Shown: piece after piece, positions 13,121-16,317 of the stretch
Layout of the letters: every line of letters starts with the position of its first letter
Position numbering within the stretch: the stretch's first letter is position 1
Assembly: GCA_964639225.1 (NCBI GenBank)
Contig: CAZXCK010000102.1
Location: 1-16,317, forward strand
Direction of reading: 5' to 3'
Source: CAZXCK01 sp964639225
Lineage (GTDB): Bacteria; Chloroflexota; Anaerolineae; Aggregatilineales; Phototrophicaceae
Length of the DNA: 16,317 nt
Program-made: the position numbers and the translations under genes
The notes under the pieces: generated by a model
Told to the model about the DNA's origin: nothing
Databases searched by the model: none
What the model saw: the letters and a program-made list of their open reading frames with translations, nothing else

Positions 13121-13155
13121 CCCGATCAGGTCGGCGCTGATCGGGGTTTTTGTTT
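13121..13155 (+). terminator. Intrinsic terminator inside the MgtC-family leader
   Basis: CCCGATCAG (13121-13129) and CTGATCGGG (13137-13145) form a perfect 9-bp stem with loop GTCGGCG. GTTTTTGTTT follows. It is a textbook intrinsic terminator, yet it lies upstream of the gene on the same strand and after no clear gene. It therefore either ends a small RNA or acts as an attenuator. Confidence 0.85.
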
Positions 13156-13249
13156 CCCATTGTGCGTAACCCCCGGCGATGCACTTTAAGTAAGTTGAGC
13201 AGACGACGATTGCATCACCGGCCAGAGCAAGCATCAAGGAGGTATGGTC

Positions 13250-14206
13250 ATGGAGTTCGAGATCGTAATCGACCAGATTATGAGTGCGATTGAACAAACT
13301 GGCCAATGGCTGGAGCCGGTTTTTGGTAGTCTGGACCCGGTGCTGGTTGGGCGCCTGTTTCTGGTGCTGATTCTGTGCGGCATGATCGGCCTGGAACGAT
13401 CTGAACACGAGCGCGCCAGCGGTTTTCGACCGCATATTCTGGTGGGCCTGGGGGCATGTCTGATGACGATGGCCGGGGCTTACGCGCTGCCGAACAGCAG
13501 CGACATGCGCGATCCGATGCGTGTGGCCAGCTATGTCGTGTCGGGCATTGGCTTTCTGGGAGCCGGGGCCATTCTGCGGCATGGCACGACTGTACGCGGC
13601 CTGACAACCGCTGCCAGCATCTGGGGATCGGCGGGAATTGGCATCGCGACAGGTGTGGGGTTGGGCGGACTGGCCGCAGTAACCACGTTGTTTATCCTGT
13701 TTACACTGACCGCGCTGGAATGGTTCGAGGTTCGCCTGGGACGCGGTGAGGCAGCCAGTGATCTGCGGTTGCACCTTAAGGACGATCATCGTTCAGTCGG
13801 CAAGGCGCTCACCGCGCTGGACCGGTTGGGGCTGCGAGTCAAGCGCGCAACGATGCTGCCCGGTGCCGGCGAAACAGCCATTCTTCGTATCGAACTTAAC
13901 CATCCGTTGAAGGCGGACGAAATGCCGCGCCTGGTCAAACAACTGCTGGTGGTCAAATCTATTGCTCATGTCGAGGTGGCGGCGCTGGAAGTCGAAGACG
14001 CTGAGGAACTGTCGCACACGCACAGGACACCGGAGTCGAGCAGGTCGAAACAACTTAATGGGCTGCGTCTGGATGACGCCATGCTGCTAAGCGATCTCAA
14101 CGAGCCGGATATGAAAATCGAGGCGATTGTCCCCGAAGAAAAGTCGTCACGCCCGCGTCCGGTTCCTCCCCAACGCCGACGCTCCAAAGATCAGAAGAAC
14201 AAATAG
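13250..14206 (+). CDS. MgtC/SapB-family membrane protein
   Basis: The protein is 318 residues from ATG 13250. The N-terminal half is the MgtC domain with four to five membrane segments. It shows CGMIGLERSEHERASGFRPH then ILVGLGACLMTMAGAYAL, VVSGIGFLGAGAILRHG, VRGLTTAASIWGSAGIGIATG. These match the family signature (RthiLVglGa, VVSGIGFLGAGaI, GLTTAA.lW). The C-terminal half has a beta-alpha ACT-like cytosolic domain and a basic, Pro-rich tail. MgtC proteins are linked to growth at low magnesium and, in pathogens, to inhibition of the F1Fo ATPase; they are not proven transporters. AAGGAGGT at 13236-13243 touches ATG 13244 but lies 7 bases from ATG 13250, so the latter is chosen. The long leader upstream suggests regulated expression. 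Confidence 0.9.
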   Translation: MEFEIVIDQIMSAIEQTGQWLEPVFGSLDPVLVGRLFLVLILCGMIGLERSEHERASGFRPHILVGLGACLMTMAGAYALPNSSDMRDPMRVASYVVSGIGFLGAGAILRHGTTVRGLTTAASIWGSAGIGIATGVGLGGLAAVTTLFILFTLTALEWFEVRLGRGEAASDLRLHLKDDHRSVGKALTALDRLGLRVKRATMLPGAGETAILRIELNHPLKADEMPRLVKQLLVVKSIAHVEVAALEVEDAEELSHTHRTPESSRSKQLNGLRLDDAMLLSDLNEPDMKIEAIVPEEKSSRPRPVPPQRRRSKDQKNK

Positions 14207-14317
14207 TCTGTAGACCTGGCGCGATGAGCAAGGCGAACGCAGCAGATAAAAACCAGCGTAACTACTCAAATAGTTGCCAGGGCAGCGCCGCCACAGAGAC
14301 CTTACTGAGCAGATACA

Positions 14318-14347
14318 AACCATCCCCAACAGATGTCGGGGATGGTT
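14318..14347. terminator. Hairpin between convergent MgtC-family and ABC-F genes
   Basis: AACCATCCCC (14318-14327) and GGGGATGGTT (14338-14347) form a perfect 10-bp stem with a 10-base loop. On the minus strand it ends in GGTTTGTAT; on the plus strand in CGATTT. It lies about 16 bases from the ABC-F stop and about 110 from the MgtC-family stop, so it serves mainly the minus-strand gene. Confidence 0.65.
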
Positions 14348-14362
14348 CGATTTCGCCAGGTA

Positions 14363-16009
14363 TCAGTCTGTCTGGGATGCATTCAGGTAGTCGCTGTAGC
14401 CGCCGATGTAACCGGTGAGTATGCCGTGTTCCAGTACCTCTACCCGGTCAACTGTGCGGTCGAGAAAGTAGCGATCATGTGAGATTGTCAGGATCGCGCC
14501 TTCGAATTCGTGCAGGGCTTCTTCCAGCACTTCACACGATTGAATATCCAGATTGTTGGTCGGCTCATCCAGCAGCAGCAGATTGGGCGCTTCCAGCGTC
14601 AGCCTGAGCAGTTGCAGGCGACTGCGCTCCCCACCGCTCAGTGTACGAATCGGCTGGCGACACTGGTCATAGGTGAACGCGAAGCGCAGCAGCAAATTGA
14701 CCGCCGCACCTTCTGCCATAGGACGGACATCGCGCACCAGGTCGATCGGCGTGGCATTGAGCCAGTTCCCCAGTGTCTGGTGTTCTTGCGAGTAGTAGCC
14801 GACTCGGGTGCCAGCGCCGATCTTCACCTCACCGGCCAACGGCTCCAACTGTCCCAGAATCAGCCGGAACAACACCGACTTACCAGCGCCGTTGGGTCCG
14901 ATCAGTCCGACACGTTCACCGTGGCGGACGAGCAGATTTAGGTCATAAAGCACGATGTCGTCGTCGAAGCCCATCATCAGTTCGTTTATTTCCAGCGCCT
15001 GGCGGCTGCCGCGCCCGCCTTCAATCTGAAGCTGCATCAGGCGGCGTTCGCTGACCTTCTCGATGATCTCACCGGCTTCAGCCCTGCGATCCAGCATCCG
15101 GCGGCGTGAGCGGGCCTGCCGCGCTGATCGCTCGTCGATGTAGGTGCGGGCGCTCAACTCGAAACGTGCGATGGCGGCCTCGATACGAGCGATTTCCTTT
15201 TGCTGAGAGACATACATCTGCTGCTGTTTGAGGCGGCGCAGTTCGCGTTCGGTGGCGTAAGTGCTGTAATCGCCGTGATACAGCGTCAGCCTGCCATCCT
15301 CAAGCTCGGCGATCTGGGTCACGGCTTCGTCCAGCAGATAGCGATCGTGCGAGACGATAATCACCGCGCCGTTGTAACCCCTGATGAACATCTCAAGATG
15401 TTGCTTGGCAGCCAGGTCCAGATGATTGTCCGGTTCGTCGAGCAGCAGCAGGTCCGGCTTACTGACCGCTAGGCGTGCCAGCGCCACCAGCTTCTTCTGA
15501 CCGCCGCTGAGCGTGGCTGCCGGCAAGTCGAAATCCGCTTCGGTGATGCCCAGCCGGAACAGGATTTCTTTGATCCTGGTCGGGTACATGTTGCCGCCCA
15601 TCTGATCATAGTGAGTCGTCAACTGCTCAAGTTGCTCGACTGTCTCGCCCAGCCGGCTGGAGTCTTCGTAGATTTCAGGGCGGGTGAGGGCGCTTTCCAG
15701 CTCGCTTATCTGTGATTCGATGCGCGCAAAGCGTGGTGGCAGCACCAGAGCCGCCGCGAGCAGCGTGTCGCCGCCAGGGAGTGTGACTTCCTGCGGCAGA
15801 TAACCAACTTCGACAGTGGACGGAATGATGATCTGACCACTGTCCGGTATAACGTCACCGACGAGCGCTTTGAGCAGACTCGACTTACCGGCCCCGTTGG
15901 GTCCGACGAGTCCAACTCGGTCCCGATGGCCGATTGACCACAGTAGATCGCGGAAGATTTCGCGTCCGGCATGGTTGATGGTCAGGTTATGGATGTTGAC
16001 GATGTGCAT
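14363..16009 (-). CDS. ABC-F family ATPase (translation factor type)
   Basis: The protein is 548 residues from ATG 16009. It has two ABC domains and no membrane segment. First domain: Walker A GPNGAGKS at 36-43, signature LSGGQ at 167-171, Walker B LLLLDE at 187-192, switch SHDRY at 220-224. Second domain: GPNGAGKS at 371-378, LSGGE at 457-461, LLLLDEPTNNLD at 477-488, SHDRY at 510-514. The charged helical linker between them (about 250-335) is the part that enters the ribosome in ABC-F proteins. ABC-F members act at the ribosomal E site in translation or antibiotic protection; the subgroup cannot be told here. The frame is open to 16090, but AAGGAG sits 8 bases before ATG 16009. In the first domain the usual DEPTNHLD reads DEPDNHLD, a Thr to Asp change. 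Confidence 0.93.
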   Translation of the reverse strand: MHIVNIHNLTINHAGREIFRDLLWSIGHRDRVGLVGPNGAGKSSLLKALVGDVIPDSGQIIIPSTVEVGYLPQEVTLPGGDTLLAAALVLPPRFARIESQISELESALTRPEIYEDSSRLGETVEQLEQLTTHYDQMGGNMYPTRIKEILFRLGITEADFDLPAATLSGGQKKLVALARLAVSKPDLLLLDEPDNHLDLAAKQHLEMFIRGYNGAVIIVSHDRYLLDEAVTQIAELEDGRLTLYHGDYSTYATERELRRLKQQQMYVSQQKEIARIEAAIARFELSARTYIDERSARQARSRRRMLDRRAEAGEIIEKVSERRLMQLQIEGGRGSRQALEINELMMGFDDDIVLYDLNLLVRHGERVGLIGPNGAGKSVLFRLILGQLEPLAGEVKIGAGTRVGYYSQEHQTLGNWLNATPIDLVRDVRPMAEGAAVNLLLRFAFTYDQCRQPIRTLSGGERSRLQLLRLTLEAPNLLLLDEPTNNLDIQSCEVLEEALHEFEGAILTISHDRYFLDRTVDRVEVLEHGILTGYIGGYSDYLNASQTD

Positions 16010-16317
16010 GTCATTCGCTCCTTTTTGCAGGAACCAGGCAGCGAAGTCCCCGCCCGTAGAGCGACAGCAACCTGCCATCACCCGCGTCAAAAACGGCTGC
16101 GGACCTTCGCGCCTGTAGCCGTTCGAAAACTTAGTGAAGTGGTTACGGTTTTGTTTTGGTCACAGGGCGCGTTGAATCACAGCGCCTGTGTCATGCGTCT
16201 GCGGGGCAAGTGAAAGGGTGTAGTGGCTGCCAATAAAGATCATGACCGGACCAAATGCAATCGGCTGATTAAGGGTCAGTAAATGTCAGTATAGCGCAGA
16301 GTTTGCCAGATGGGAAG
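16010..16317. other. Region upstream of the ABC-F gene, no gene seen
   Basis: About 300 bases hold the ribosome site of the ABC-F gene (AAGGAG on the minus strand) and otherwise no supported gene. A hairpin at 16161-16190 pairs CACAGG+CGC with GCG+CCTGTG around one bulged G and an 11-base loop, with no U-tract on either strand. A TATACT box on the minus strand near the right edge (about 16290) could be a -10, but no matching -35 is seen. Confidence 0.4.

Larger units (their letters stand above)
12921..13243 (+). promoter_or_regulatory. Long structured leader before the MgtC-family gene
   Basis: About 320 bases separate the predicted start of transcription from the MgtC-family start. The leader contains hairpins CTGGCG/CGCCAG (12957-12978) and TCAGAT/ATCTGA (13019-13037), and an intrinsic terminator at 13121-13151 about 100 bases before the gene. 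This layout is typical of transcription attenuation by a riboswitch or leader peptide. It could also be a free small RNA of about 230 bases upstream of a separately expressed gene. I do not recognise the conserved bases of the M-box magnesium riboswitch or any other known class. Confidence 0.4.

Noticed and set aside
16010..16090. N-terminal extension of the ABC-F protein
   Set aside because: AAGGAG lies 8 bases before ATG 16009, and the ABC domain begins right after it. The extra residues match no family feature.
1..16317. CRISPR arrays, rRNA genes and defence systems
   Set aside because: No regularly spaced repeats, no rRNA-like stretches and no recognisable defence genes were seen on either strand.

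Overview
The window most resembles a Chloroflexota genome of the Anaerolineae type. The reasons are a large secreted protein built from an SH3b domain, Pro/Thr-rich linkers and CARDB repeats, an ABC sugar importer without its own ATPase, moderately high GC, and clear Shine-Dalgarno sites. No rRNA or other taxonomic marker is present, so this is an inference.

Layout, left to right. (1) 1-1479, minus strand: a ParA/ParB-type pair. The ParB-like gene runs off the left edge. The ParA-like gene has lost its N-terminus, including the Walker A loop, exactly where the next region begins. (2) 1463-7861, plus strand: a sugar-uptake and catabolism module. It contains an RpiR regulator with a promoter and a palindrome over its start point, a possible 28-codon leader ORF, a sugar-binding protein, a strong intercistronic hairpin, two MalF/MalG-type permeases, a class II ketose-bisphosphate aldolase, an intrinsic terminator, and a ribokinase-fold kinase resembling the ADP-dependent glucokinase/phosphofructokinase family. 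The likely logic is import, phosphorylation and aldol cleavage, under control of a sugar-phosphate-sensing repressor. (3) 7862-8401: about 540 bases without a convincing gene. (4) 8402-10741: the secreted multidomain protein, closed by a hairpin shared with the convergent gene. (5) 10801-12591: an XRE-cupin regulator divergent from an OsmC-like protein and a NifX/NifB-type protein with a dense histidine cluster. A three-site operator lies between the regulator and the OsmC gene, and an intrinsic terminator closes the module. This looks like a redox or metal stress unit. (6) 12642-12877: a 220-bp element with perfect 13-bp terminal inverted repeats and a perfect 8-bp target duplication. It has the structure of a MITE. 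(7) 12886-14206: a strong promoter, a long leader containing an intrinsic terminator, and an MgtC/SapB-family membrane protein. (8) 14318-16009: a convergent terminator and an ABC-F protein on the minus strand. The last 300 bases hold no gene.

The strongest non-routine signals are the MITE-like element, the Walker-A-less ParA at a rearrangement junction, the long attenuator-like leader before the MgtC-family gene, and the pairing of a bacterial ADP-dependent-type sugar kinase with a ketose-bisphosphate aldolase.
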